NCBI RefSeq assembly: GCF_900101685.1
Contig: NZ_FMZZ01000010.1
Coordinates: 227,114-291,113, forward strand
Length of the DNA stretch: 64,000 nt
Source of the DNA: Actinokineospora iranica
Lineage (GTDB): Bacteria; Actinomycetota; Actinomycetes; Mycobacteriales; Pseudonocardiaceae
Direction of reading: 5' to 3'
Below, one piece after another: positions 17,526 through 26,075 of the stretch. The translations under genes and the position numbers were made by a program. Positions within the stretch are counted from its first letter, which is position 1, and each line of letters starts with the position of its first letter. The notes below the pieces were generated by a model. It was not told where the DNA came from and did not search any database. It saw only the letters and a list, made by a program, of their open reading frames with translations.

Positions 17526-18976
17526 GGGGCCGGTTCTCCCGGGTGCTCTGGCGTCGCGCCGATGACCCCGGAGGCGGCGATGCCGTCCTGATCGTCGGCG
17601 GCGAACGCGTCGTCGGCGTCGACCGGGTAGCGGGACTCGTGCTCGGCGTCCTCGGCGCCCTGCCCCCGCGCGCCCGCGCCCATTCCCATCGGCCCGCCGA
17701 GCCCACCGGTTCGCGAGGCGTCGGCCGCGGCGGAGGTGATGACTTGCCTGCTCGCGGTTGTCTCGTTCGGCCCGGCGGTGAAAAGGGACCCGTCCGGCGC
17801 CAGCCGACTGGTCGACCGGACGCCCGATGTGCCGCTGTTCGGCGCCGCGCCCGCCATCGGGGCCGCGCCGCCGAACGGAACCGCGCCCGCGGCGCTGGTC
17901 GCCGGGCCTGCCGACGACGGGGTGGCGACGGTCGGGCTTGGCGTGCTCAGCGGGGACGCCAAGGCACCGGTCCGCGCACCGGTCCGCAGTGCGGCGGCCT
18001 GGTTGGTGTCGCTGGGCGGGCTTGCGGAGGCGCCAGTGGTGGCGCCGGGTGTCACCGGCTTGGTCCCCGTCGAGTCGGCGTCGCCCGCCGCCACCGGACT
18101 GGCTCCGGTTGACGCGGCGGCGTTCGTGGTCGTCGGGGTGCTCGTCGGCCGGCTGTGCTGGGTGGCCGTCTTCTCGCCGCCCTCAAGGTTTTTCGACGGT
18201 GTGCCCTGGGCCGCCGAGGTGTCGCCGCCCTCGGCCAGTTTCGCCAGCTTCTGCAGCAGCTGGGTGACCGCGTGCACGATGGTCAGCACCATGTCGACCA
18301 GCTTCATCAGGTTCATGGCATTGGCCAGCAGGTTCCCCATGACGCCCGCGATCTCTTGGCCTGCCTCGGTGGCGATGCCGACGCACTCGGTGATCGCCTC
18401 GCCGATGCTCAGGCCCATGGTCATTGGGGCGAGGGCGATGCCGTTCGCCATCACCGGAACCATCATGCCGACCGCCTTGCCGATTATCCCGGTGATCGCG
18501 GTGAGCGCCTTGACCACGTCCTCGCCCGCGCCGACGATCGCGCCGGAGATCGTCTTGGCGGCCTCGGAGATCGCGGTGATGCCGTCGGCGAACTGGGCGC
18601 TGGTGATCCGGTGCTTGTCCGCTGCCTCACCGGTCCACCCGCTGGTCTCGGTGGTGATGCTCTGCCGGAAGGTGTCGGCGAGGACGCGGGTGTGCTCGGC
18701 CGCGGTCGCCATGCCCTGCGCGGGCGCGCTCACCGCGCCCGAGTCGCCGCGGAACTCGTCGAGCGGTTTCGCCAGGAACGACACGTGCGGGGTCAGCATT
18801 CCGACGCCCGCGCTGCTGAGGTTCGCCAGCGGGTTGGCCGAGGAGATGAGCGCGCCGAAGTCATTCGGTTTCGGCAGGCCCGCCAACTCGCCGGTGGACC
18901 ACTCCCGGTTGAGCACGGAATCGGACAGGGTGGAAATCTCGGCCAGCAACTGGCTGGTGGTCTTGTCGGTGCTCAT
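17522..18976 (-). CDS. PPE/WXG-like protein with Ala/Thr/Pro-rich tail
   Basis: 484 aa. The first ~130 residues are helical with a WTGEAADKHR turn (WXG type). Next is a hydrophobic, Gly/Ala-rich segment (about 140-230) that could insert in a membrane, and finally a ~200-residue low-complexity Thr/Ser/Ala/Pro tail. This layout recalls mycobacterial PPE and ESX-associated proteins. The ATG at 18976 has an AGGAG site and overlaps the preceding gene's stop codon. It is probably secreted or surface-associated through a type VII system. No catalytic motif is visible. Confidence 0.72.
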   Translation of the reverse strand: MSTDKTTSQLLAEISTLSDSVLNREWSTGELAGLPKPNDFGALISSANPLANLSSAGVGMLTPHVSFLAKPLDEFRGDSGAVSAPAQGMATAAEHTRVLADTFRQSITTETSGWTGEAADKHRITSAQFADGITAISEAAKTISGAIVGAGEDVVKALTAITGIIGKAVGMMVPVMANGIALAPMTMGLSIGEAITECVGIATEAGQEIAGVMGNLLANAMNLMKLVDMVLTIVHAVTQLLQKLAKLAEGGDTSAAQGTPSKNLEGGEKTATQHSRPTSTPTTTNAAASTGASPVAAGDADSTGTKPVTPGATTGASASPPSDTNQAAALRTGARTGALASPLSTPSPTVATPSSAGPATSAAGAVPFGGAAPMAGAAPNSGTSGVRSTSRLAPDGSLFTAGPNETTASRQVITSAAADASRTGGLGGPMGMGAGARGQGAEDAEHESRYPVDADDAFAADDQDGIAASGVIGATPEHPGEPAP

Positions 18977-19278
18977 CGGGGGTACTCCTGGGCGAGGTGG
19001 CTGGCGGAGTGCTCGTCGGTGCGCTCGTACGCCTCCGCGGAGCGGCGGATGGCGAGGCTCATCGTGTCCACCGCTGCGGACACGTCGGCGATCGAGACGC
19101 CGGACTGGCCGACCGCGTCGGACAGTCCGGTGGTGAGGAACTGGGTGAACGAGCCGAGCGCGCCGTCGGCCACGCGGTCCGGCGCCCGATCGGACACCCC
19201 GGAAAGCTGGTCGGCGATGCTGGCGGTCGTGTTGGCGTGCCAACGCAACTGGTCGGCGTCGATGTCGAAGCCGCTCAT
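18973..19278 (-). CDS. ESX-type small helical protein
   Basis: 101 aa. It begins MSGFDIDADQLRWHANTTAS and ends YERTDEHSASHLAQEYPR, the arrangement of actinobacterial ESX-1-associated WXG100-superfamily proteins (EspC-like), though a canonical WXG is absent. The YERTDE stretch near the end resembles the YxxxD/E secretion signal. ATGA overlaps couple it to the YbaB-like gene before it and the PPE-like gene after it. It is a likely type VII substrate or partner of the downstream PPE-like protein. Confidence 0.75.
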   Translation of the reverse strand: MSGFDIDADQLRWHANTTASIADQLSGVSDRAPDRVADGALGSFTQFLTTGLSDAVGQSGVSIADVSAAVDTMSLAIRRSAEAYERTDEHSASHLAQEYPR

Positions 19279-19700
19279 TCCCGCACCTCCGGGTTCGCGA
19301 AGTAGACGTCTTCGTCCACAGTGGACTTGGCGGAACGGCGGGCGCCCGGGGGCGGGGTGTCCACCCCGCCCGGCAGATGCGCCTTGACCAGATCGAGCGC
19401 GGCGCCCGGGCCGACGAAGTCGGTCATGATCTCGGTGATCTGCCCGGCCGCCGACCGCTGCGCCGCCTTGGCCGTCGCCACGATCAGCTTGGCCAGCGCG
19501 TCCGGTTCGAGCGCGCGGGCGTGCGCGGTCAGCCGGAGCCGCTCCAGCGCGCCGCTCACGCCGACCCACGCCTCGACCTCGCCGCGCGGGGCGATGGCGT
19601 GCCCGCCGACCTGGCGCAGCCGGGCGTTGGCCCGGACCGCGCCGTCCGCCGCACCGGCCAACTCTCGCTGGTAGTCGGCCAGCCACTGTTCTGCGCTCAC
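19275..19700 (-). CDS. YbaB/EbfC-family protein
   Basis: 141 aa. The pattern LADYQRELAGAADGAVRANA, then GEVEAWVGVSGALERLRLT, then LAKLIVATAKAAQRSAA matches the YbaB/EbfC fold, a small dimeric DNA-binding protein family repeatedly found inside actinobacterial ESX loci. Whether it binds DNA or a secretion partner is unknown. It overlaps the neighbouring start and stop codons by four bases on both sides, so it belongs to the operon. Confidence 0.78.
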   Translation of the reverse strand: MSAEQWLADYQRELAGAADGAVRANARLRQVGGHAIAPRGEVEAWVGVSGALERLRLTAHARALEPDALAKLIVATAKAAQRSAAGQITEIMTDFVGPGAALDLVKAHLPGGVDTPPPGARRSAKSTVDEDVYFANPEVRE

Positions 19701-20536
19701 CTTGGTTCCTTTCCGGTGTTCGATTCCGCGACACCGCAGGCCAACCGGCGGATGAAGCGGTGGATATCCTTCGGGCGCAACGGATTCACGCTCACCCAGC
19801 CGTCCTTGCCGTGGTCGATCCGAACCCGTCCGGCCGGACCGTCCAACCAGGACAGCTCATCGGTTCGCCTGCCCGCGCTGGTCGCGCCGAGCTGGCCCCG
19901 ACCGGTCACCGTCGGCAACAGCGCGGCCAGCCGGTCCAGCTCGTCCGGGTCACCGCCCGCGGCCATGGCCAGCGCGCGCAGCCGGTCGCGGGCGACTTCC
20001 TCCCGCTCGCCCGCCGCCGAGGTCGCCGCGCTCACCACCCCGGCGTCCAGCGAGATCGGCGCCACCGTCGCGCCCGCCAGCCTGGGCACGTCCCGGAACA
20101 GCTCGTCGGCCAGGCCGTCCTGGTAGACCCGGGTGACCGCGACCTGGTTGGTGTGCCCGCGCGCCAGCGGTTGCCTGCACACCAGCGCCGCCGACCCGCA
20201 CCGCAGCGCCAGCACGCCGACCGGGCCGCGGGCGATCCCGGTCAGCACCAAGTCGACGGTGCTCCGCCGGTCCCGCAACGCGGCCACCAGTTCGGCCGCC
20301 AGGCCAGTCGGTCCGGCGTGGTCGGCGAGGCGGCGCGCGGTCAGCGTCGCGCCCGCCATGGCCAGCACCGCGGCGCGTTCGGCGGCGGTGCGGCCGTAGC
20401 ACGGCACCCGCACCGGATACGGCATCCGCACCCCGGCGTGCGTGGTCAACAGGTCGAGTTCGGCAAGTCCGAAGTAGACGGTCTGGCTGCTGGGGCCGCT
20501 CGCCGCCTCGTCGGTCGCGTCGCTGGTGGCGATCAC
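19697..20536 (-). CDS. EspG-family ESX secretion-associated chaperone
   Basis: 279 aa. It shows the EspG layout: N-terminal ELDLLTTHAGVRMPYPVRVP, a central ALRCGSAALVCRQPLA strand region with NQVAVTRVYQDG, and a C-terminal GRVRIDHGKDGWVSVNPLRP followed by a final helix. EspG proteins bind PE-PPE pairs in the cytosol and deliver them to type VII systems. The PPE-like genes in this operon would be the clients. ATGA overlaps join it to both neighbours. Confidence 0.85.
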   Translation of the reverse strand: MIATSDATDEAASGPSSQTVYFGLAELDLLTTHAGVRMPYPVRVPCYGRTAAERAAVLAMAGATLTARRLADHAGPTGLAAELVAALRDRRSTVDLVLTGIARGPVGVLALRCGSAALVCRQPLARGHTNQVAVTRVYQDGLADELFRDVPRLAGATVAPISLDAGVVSAATSAAGEREEVARDRLRALAMAAGGDPDELDRLAALLPTVTGRGQLGATSAGRRTDELSWLDGPAGRVRIDHGKDGWVSVNPLRPKDIHRFIRRLACGVAESNTGKEPR

Positions 20537-20910
20537 CGGAGCAGCCCCCCGACCACATCCGTCGCCGTGTCGAGCACCGCGGCCGCCGTGTTCATCGTGG
20601 CCGACACAGTTCGGTCGAGATCGAGGTAGTCCGCCAATGTCGAGACCAGTGACCGGTGATAGTCGCGCAGTTCGGTGTCCGCGGCGCCGAGCTCACCGGT
20701 CAGCCCGGCCTGGCCCGCTGTGGCTCGCAGCCGGTCCGCCAGCGCCAGCGCGGGTGGCGCGGTGCCGAGCAGCGGCGACCTCTGCCCGAGCCGGTCGGCG
20801 GAGGCCACCAGATCGCTCATCGCGTCCGCGATATCCCCCAGCGTCTTGACCAACGCCTTCAGTTCCCCGGGCGCGACCGCGTAGCCACGTCCCGACGCCT
20901 GGTCTGGCAT
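20533..20910 (-). CDS. WXG100-like helical protein
   Basis: 125 aa of alternating long helices (ALVKTLGDIADAMSDLVASA, then DLDRTVSATMNTAAAVLD), sized like ESX-associated WXG100-superfamily proteins, without a clear WXG motif. The ATG at 20910 has GGGAGA seven bases upstream; the longer open frame has no family character. It lies between the PPE-like protein and EspG and overlaps EspG by four bases, suggesting it is the helical partner of the PPE-like protein. Confidence 0.7.
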   Translation of the reverse strand: MPDQASGRGYAVAPGELKALVKTLGDIADAMSDLVASADRLGQRSPLLGTAPPALALADRLRATAGQAGLTGELGAADTELRDYHRSLVSTLADYLDLDRTVSATMNTAAAVLDTATDVVGGLLR

Positions 20911-20947
20911 GTCGTCTCCCCGTGTTCTCGTCTGAAGCGCCCGCCGC

Positions 20948-22102
20948 TCATTCCCCGATGATCGGTTTGCTGGCCGTTCGCTCATCGGTGAACAGGCCCT
21001 TGTCGACATTCGGCTGTCGCCGCTTGTGCTCTTTGTCCCCGGCTGACACCGACATCGGCGGCAGAATGGGCGGGACCCCCGCGCCGCCCGCGCCATGTGG
21101 TCCGCGGCCGGGCGCCAGGAGTTGGTTCACCGCGGCGCGCAGCGCGGGCCCGCCCGCACCGGGCCGCTGCCGCCCGCCGCCCGGCCAGGGCCCGCCCGCG
21201 TCGGGCGGCAGCGGGCCCCGAACGGCCCCGCCACCTGGTTCCGGCACGACGCCATGGGTCAGCCGGGACCACGGCACGCCGCCGCCCCCTCCCGGCACGG
21301 CTGGACCGGCGCCTCCCGGCACGAAGCCCGCCGCGTTCGTCGCGCTCGTCAGGTCCGCGCCGCCCGCCGCGGTCCGGACAGGCGGCGCGATCAGCGCGTC
21401 GCTGCCGTGCAGGCTCGACTCGTAGCCGCGCATCACCTCCTCCGCGCGCGACCTGCCGGAGCCCGCGAGGAAGTCGGCGTCGAACATGCTGGCGCCGCCG
21501 GTGGACACCGCCCCGACCGCGAACACCACGCCGCCGCTCCCGCCCGGGACCCCGCCCGCGCCGCTCGCCGCGGTGAACGCCTGCGGTCCGGACGGAGCGG
21601 GCATGGTGTTCCTGGCCAGCGCGAGCGCGTCCGCCGAATCCTGTGCGGCCTGCCGAACCTGGCCGGCCCGCGCGCCGATGGCTTCAATCAGCTCGGCCAG
21701 CTGATCGATCCGCTCGGCAGCCCGCTCGGCGGCTTCCCCCTGCCAGCTCGCGGTGAGCGCGTCGCGTTGCCCGCGCACCGTCTCCGCGTGGCTGGCCAGC
21801 GCGTCGGCGTGCCGACCCCACTCGGCCGCGATCTCGCTGACGTCCCCGACATCCGCCTGGTCCCGCAGCATCCGGTACAGCTCTTCGTGGCTGTAGGCCG
21901 CCCAGTTCATCGGCGCGAACGAGGCGCCCTCGGTCGCGCCAGCGGCCGGGTTCCCGGTCCCGGCCAACGCGCCCGTCAACGCGTCGACAACCGCCTGCCC
22001 GGCGACGTCGATCTCCGCCAGCATCGCCGTGATGGCGTCGGTCATCTCCGCCACCCCGGCGGCGACCGTGCCTGCCATCGCCGCGAACGGGTCGTCGATC
22101 AT
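20948..22102 (-). CDS. PPE-like type VII substrate, Gly/Pro-rich
   Basis: 384 aa. It has NWAAYSHEELYRMLRDQADV near residue 65 and a WQGEAAERAAERIDQLAELI turn (WXG) near 120, the helical pair of PPE/WXG domains. A long Gly/Pro/Ala-rich region follows, and the tail is charged (KRRQPNVDKGLFTDERTASK). I chose ATG 22102 (MIDDPFAAM), preceded by GGGGAG nine bases upstream; an in-frame ATG at 22168 is possible but has a poorer ribosome site. It is the first gene of the eight-gene secretion operon and the likely client of EspG. Confidence 0.75.
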   Translation of the reverse strand: MIDDPFAAMAGTVAAGVAEMTDAITAMLAEIDVAGQAVVDALTGALAGTGNPAAGATEGASFAPMNWAAYSHEELYRMLRDQADVGDVSEIAAEWGRHADALASHAETVRGQRDALTASWQGEAAERAAERIDQLAELIEAIGARAGQVRQAAQDSADALALARNTMPAPSGPQAFTAASGAGGVPGGSGGVVFAVGAVSTGGASMFDADFLAGSGRSRAEEVMRGYESSLHGSDALIAPPVRTAAGGADLTSATNAAGFVPGGAGPAVPGGGGGVPWSRLTHGVVPEPGGGAVRGPLPPDAGGPWPGGGRQRPGAGGPALRAAVNQLLAPGRGPHGAGGAGVPPILPPMSVSAGDKEHKRRQPNVDKGLFTDERTASKPIIGE

Positions 22103-22272
22103 CCCAGCGCTCCCCACGAGTTCGTCCGAGCCTGTCGCCAGTGATGCTCGGATCGTGGGGGCGGCCATCACAAGGCCACCGACCGGCCATCCATGTCCGG
22201 CCCGTTGACCTGCGCGAACCGACGTGACCGGCCACGCGCGACGCGGCTGGCCGTCGTGTCCGCGAGCATGGC

Positions 22273-22500
22273 CCTCAGGCGAGTGGTTTCTCGGTGGCTT
22301 CCCACAGTTCTCGTTGGATGACCTCACCTCGGCCGGGTTCGGGGCAGGGGAGGGGGTTGGCGTCCTTGACCGAGAAGCAACCGCCGGTGGCGAAGGCCGG
22401 GTCGGTCGCGAGTCGCTTGATGATCGCGGCTCGGGTCGCCGACGCGCAGGCCGTGGAGGGCCTTTTCCAGCAGTCCGGCGAAGTTCACACCAGGCGGACC
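22273..22500 (-). pseudogene. C-terminal remnant of a short-chain dehydrogenase-like gene
   Basis: Translating the minus strand gives NFAGLLEKALHGLRVGDP in one frame, then continues after a frameshift as RLATDPAFATGGCFSV and later VIQRELWEATEKPLA with a stop at 22273. This resembles the C-terminal end of SDR oxidoreductases (…LATDPxxxxxxGxYF…ALWExxE…). No N-terminal Rossmann region is present. It looks like a decayed fragment; the family match is by eye only. Confidence 0.35.
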
Positions 22501-22527
22501 GGCCGCGGTGGACGGACCGGCCTGCGT

Positions 22528-22785
22528 TTAGGCCTCCCGTCGGTGGATTCCGAAGCCGAGGTGGGACAGGCACGACCATGCTTCGTGCACGGAGTCGAAG
22601 GTTCGCTCGGGCAGCAGGCTGATCCCGGCGAACACCGCGGGCCGGGCGTGGCAGCGGAGCGCGGTGTTGATGAGGTCGGCATTGCTCGCGGGTGGGGTGA
22701 TGAAGGCGTCTTCCAGGCAGGTCTGGAACTCGGTGAAGGTCAGTGGGGCCTGCGCGGGTGGTGGTGAAGAGTCCAATGCGGTCAC
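22528..22785 (-). CDS. Small hypothetical protein or remnant
   Basis: 85 aa from a GTG at 22785, including LTFTEFQTCLEDAFITPPAS and RCHARPAVFAGISLLPERTF. The residue composition looks protein-like rather than like a shadow frame, but I recognise no family and the start has no clear ribosome site. Its position directly beside a decayed dehydrogenase fragment on the same strand suggests it may also be a leftover of a larger gene. Confidence 0.35.
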   Translation of the reverse strand: MTALDSSPPPAQAPLTFTEFQTCLEDAFITPPASNADLINTALRCHARPAVFAGISLLPERTFDSVHEAWSCLSHLGFGIHRREA

Positions 22786-22894
22786 CTGGGGTCGTGGACG
22801 TCGGTGGGGTCCACGATCCGGGGCTCGTGTTGAGATCGTCTGACCCGCTCGTTGACGATCAGGTGACGAGCGGGCCTGGGGCGGGCCGCTTCGT

Positions 22895-24274
22895 TCACTC
22901 GATGGTGTCTTCCGGGGTGTTGTCCAGGGGGAGGGCCACGACGAACCGCGCGCCGCCGCCGGGTGCGTCGGTGCAGTGGACCGTGCCGCCGTGCGCGGCG
23001 ATGGTCTCGGCGACCAGGGCGAGGCCGAGGCCGGTGCCCGCGGAGGAGCCGCGGGCGGTTCGGCCGGTGGCGAAGCGCTCGAAGATCCTCTCCCGCTCGG
23101 CGGGCTCGACGCCGGGGCCGTGGTCGTCGATCTCGACCAGCACGTGGTCGCCGTGGGCGTGGAGGCCGACGCGGGCGAGGCCGCGGCCGTGGCGCTCGGC
23201 GTTGTCGACCAGGTTGGTGAAGGCGCGCACGAGGGCGAGCTTGCGGCCGAGGACGGGCCCGTCGGTGTCGGCATCGACGGGGGTGGCGGCCTGGCCTGCG
23301 AGGACGTGGTCGAGCAGGTCGACCAGGCGCAGCGGTTCCTCGTCGTCGTGGTGCAGGCCTGCGTCGGTGCGGGCCAGGGTGAGCAGGTCGTCGAGCATCC
23401 GGCGCAGGTGGTCGAGTTCGCTGCCGACCAGTTCCAGCGCGCGGCGGGGGCGGTCGGGCAGTTCGGCGGCGTGCCGGTGCATCACCTCGACGCTGGTGAC
23501 CAGGGTGGTGAGCGGGGTGCGCAGCTCGTGGGTGACGTCGCCGACGAACTGGCGTTCCCGTTCGATCCGCCGCTGCAGGGAGTCGACCATGGAGTTGAAC
23601 GAGGTCACGATGGTGTTGAGGTCGCGGTCGTTGTCCTCGGGCAGCCTGCTGTCGAGGTTGCCGCCCGCGATGCTCGCGGCCGTGCCCGCCAGCGACCGCA
23701 GCGGGTGCAGGACCCGTCTGCTCGCCCAGAGCCCGAGCAGCGCCGCGCCCACGGTGGCCGCGAGCGCGCAGGCGGCCAGGACCGTGCCCAGCACCTGGAT
23801 CGTGGACCGGAGTTCGATGATCGGGGTGAACTCGAAGAACGCGTCGCCGTCGCCGAGCGGGACGCCGACGACCAGGTAGGGGAGTTCGCCGACAGTCACC
23901 GGCTCCAGCGTGGTCGCGCCTGCCGCGACCTCGGCCAGCAGGCTCGGTGTGGGCGGGGCGGGCGGGGGGTTCCCGTCCGCCGAGATCCACTCGCCGTGGC
24001 GGAGCAGCAGCAGGATGGTGTCGGCGGCCGGGTCGAGCGCCATCAGCGCCGCCCGGGGGTCCGCGTTCGGCGCGGCGAGCCTGCGCTTGACGAAATCGGC
24101 GTCGGCGGAGGCCAACCGCTGGGCGGACCGCTCGCGCTGGTCGAGCAGGTAGCCGCGGCTGATGGTGAACACTGACACGGCGAGCAGGAGCAGCACCAGC
24201 GCCGCGCCGAGGGCGAAGGTCAGCATCACCCGGCCGCGCAGGCCCAGGCGGCGGCCGGGGGACTCAGCGGACAT
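22895..24274 (-). CDS. Two-component sensor histidine kinase (HAMP-HisKA-HATPase)
   Basis: 459 aa. There are two membrane segments (about 16-38 and 160-183) around a ~115-residue extracytoplasmic sensor with no recognised fold. A HAMP linker (about 184-238) follows, then HisKA with the phospho-acceptor in THELRTP (His about 249). A HATPase_c domain carries the N box NLVDNAERHG, G1 DDHGPGV and G2 GTGLGLALV. It autophosphorylates and passes phosphate to the response regulator whose gene overlaps its start by 11 bp. The signal is unknown; the regulon may include the divergent operon starting at 25081. Confidence 0.92.
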   Translation of the reverse strand: MSAESPGRRLGLRGRVMLTFALGAALVLLLLAVSVFTISRGYLLDQRERSAQRLASADADFVKRRLAAPNADPRAALMALDPAADTILLLLRHGEWISADGNPPPAPPTPSLLAEVAAGATTLEPVTVGELPYLVVGVPLGDGDAFFEFTPIIELRSTIQVLGTVLAACALAATVGAALLGLWASRRVLHPLRSLAGTAASIAGGNLDSRLPEDNDRDLNTIVTSFNSMVDSLQRRIERERQFVGDVTHELRTPLTTLVTSVEVMHRHAAELPDRPRRALELVGSELDHLRRMLDDLLTLARTDAGLHHDDEEPLRLVDLLDHVLAGQAATPVDADTDGPVLGRKLALVRAFTNLVDNAERHGRGLARVGLHAHGDHVLVEIDDHGPGVEPAERERIFERFATGRTARGSSAGTGLGLALVAETIAAHGGTVHCTDAPGGGARFVVALPLDNTPEDTIE

Positions 24275-24968
24275 CGAGGCGGTAGCCCAGGCCGCGCACG
24301 GTCACGACCGTCCTCGGGGCCGACGGGTTGCGTTCGATCTTGGTCCGCAGCCGCCGGACGTGCACGTCGACGATGCGCTCGTCGCCGAAGAACCCGCGGT
24401 CCCACACTCGGGAGAGCAGTGTCTGCCTGCTCAGCACGCGCCCCGGCTCCTCGGCCAGCTCACACAGCAGCCGGAACTCGGTGAGGGTCAGGTGCAGTTG
24501 CTCCTGTCCTCTGCGGACAGTGCCGCCCTCCGCGGACAGGACGAGAGGGTCTGGCCCGGAATCAAGCACCTTCTCGTGCGGCGCCCCAACCTGGCCCGAG
24601 CCCGCCGCCCGGCGGCGCAGCGCGCGCAGCCGGGCGGTGATCTCCTTGATCTGGAACGGCTTGGTGACGTAGTCGTCCGCGCCCGCCTCCAGCGCGGCGA
24701 CCACGTCGTGGGTGTCCACCCTGGCGCTGACCACGATGATCGGCACGTCGCTGGTCTGCCGCACCTGCCGGATGCAGCTGAACCCGTCCATCCCGCCGAG
24801 CATCAGATCGACGATCATCACCTCCGGCGGCCCGGTCGCGGCCAGCGCCGCCAGCGCGTCCTCCCCGCTGGGCGCCTCGACGACGTCGTAGCCCTCGTCC
24901 TCCAGGGCCAGCCGCAACGCCGCGCGCACTCGGTCGTCGTCCTCGACAATCACCAGTCTCACCGCCAC
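24264..24968 (-). CDS. OmpR/PhoB-family response regulator
   Basis: 234 aa. The receiver domain has the acidic pocket in VIVEDDDR, the phospho-acceptor Asp in MIVDLMLGGMDG and Lys in YVTKPF. The C-terminal winged helix ends with the usual DVHVRRLRTKIE and TVRGLGYRLD. I place the start at GTG 24968, just before the first beta strand; GTG 24962 is also possible. The longer open frame upstream lacks family similarity. There is no strong ribosome site, so the transcript may be leaderless. It is the partner of the histidine kinase that follows with an 11-bp overlap. Confidence 0.9.
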   Translation of the reverse strand: MAVRLVIVEDDDRVRAALRLALEDEGYDVVEAPSGEDALAALAATGPPEVMIVDLMLGGMDGFSCIRQVRQTSDVPIIVVSARVDTHDVVAALEAGADDYVTKPFQIKEITARLRALRRRAAGSGQVGAPHEKVLDSGPDPLVLSAEGGTVRRGQEQLHLTLTEFRLLCELAEEPGRVLSRQTLLSRVWDRGFFGDERIVDVHVRRLRTKIERNPSAPRTVVTVRGLGYRLDVR

Positions 24969-25080
24969 CGCACCGATGCTGTCAAACGCGGGCGTGGGAT
25001 CCCGGGCGGGTCCGGTCTCGTCACACAACCGCAAAGTGACGGCCGCGCCGGTCTCAACACGGCCGGTCAAGCATGTGGTC

Positions 25081-25578
25081 ATGCTTGCGAAGGCAACCGC
25101 GACCGGCATGGTCGTCCTGGCCCGGGAGGCGCTGCTGCTCTGGCCGCGGGAAAGCGACCGCGACAGCCACGCCGACCTGTGGCCGGTGTTCACCGTCGTC
25201 CTGGATGACGACGACCTGGCCAGAACCACCTGCGGCGGCATGTTCACCTCCTGGGTCGAGCGGGATCACCGCGCGGTCGTCCTGCTCGACGGGGTGTGCC
25301 GGTGGTCGGTCCTGGCCGAGGACGAGCCGCTGCTCGGCCTGCTGATCGAGGCCACGGCGCCGGTCCCGGCCGCGCTGAGCGTCGTCCTGCCCGCCCGGTC
25401 GCTGCGCTCCGAACTGCGCAGACTGGCCTGTGGTCCCACCGTCGGCATCACCACGGCCCGGGTTGCCCGTTCCCTGAGCCCCGGGGTCGACACCCGGCGC
25501 GCGCTGCGATCGATGGTGCTGGCCAGGAGCGCGCCCGCCCCCAGGCTCGCCGCCTTGGCGGAGGAACTCGCCTCATGA
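25081..25578 (+). CDS. Hypothetical protein
   Basis: 165 aa from ATG 25081; ATG 25108 is an alternative. No recognised domain. It is a mixed alpha/beta, soluble protein with LPARSLRSELRRLACGPTVG and a basic C-terminal stretch, and no signal peptide. Its TGA overlaps the ATG of the next gene by four bases, so it is first in a coupled operon with a membrane protein and an HxlR regulator, divergent from the two-component system. Confidence 0.6.
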   Translation: MLAKATATGMVVLAREALLLWPRESDRDSHADLWPVFTVVLDDDDLARTTCGGMFTSWVERDHRAVVLLDGVCRWSVLAEDEPLLGLLIEATAPVPAALSVVLPARSLRSELRRLACGPTVGITTARVARSLSPGVDTRRALRSMVLARSAPAPRLAALAEELAS

Positions 25579-26075
25579 CGACAACGACCACACCGGCGGC
25601 GAAGGCGCCGCGCCGGATACCCGGCCCGCAGCTTCCCGGGCTGGTCAGCGGCGTCACCCTCGTCTTGGGCTGCGGGCTGGTCGTGTTGTCGCTGCACGGC
25701 GACTACGGCACGCCCACCGGGTTCGACGCGCCCTGGAACGACCGGATCGCGGGCTTGGCCGCGGCGGCGCTGGGCTTGGTGCGGGTCATGCGCAAGACCA
25801 CCCTGCTGGCCGCGACCACGCTGGGCGCCGTGCTCGGGATCTGGCTGCTGACCGCGCCGATGCTGGTCGACTACGGCTTCGGCGTCGAGTCGACCCTGGC
25901 CACCGGGGCCGATGTCGTCGCGGGCGTGGCCATCGCGAGCCTGAGCGTGCTCGGCCACCTGCACGCAGGCGACTCGACGGCTTCCAGCGGTGGAGCGGAA
26001 GCCACGCGGGACCGGGCACGTTCACGGCCCGGGGAGAACCGACGCGATCGGATCGGCGCGAGGAGACACGGGTGA
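25575..26075 (+). CDS. Small membrane protein, SPW-repeat-like
   Basis: 166 aa with four hydrophobic segments between residues 20 and 130. Two units contain a Trp before a helix (DAPWNDRIAGLAAAALGL and AVLGIWLLTAPMLVDYG), resembling the SPW repeat of small actinobacterial membrane proteins. The last ~35 residues are Arg-rich and cytosolic. It is coupled to both neighbours by overlapping codons. Function unknown. Confidence 0.65.
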   Translation: MTTTTTPAAKAPRRIPGPQLPGLVSGVTLVLGCGLVVLSLHGDYGTPTGFDAPWNDRIAGLAAAALGLVRVMRKTTLLAATTLGAVLGIWLLTAPMLVDYGFGVESTLATGADVVAGVAIASLSVLGHLHAGDSTASSGGAEATRDRARSRPGENRRDRIGARRHG

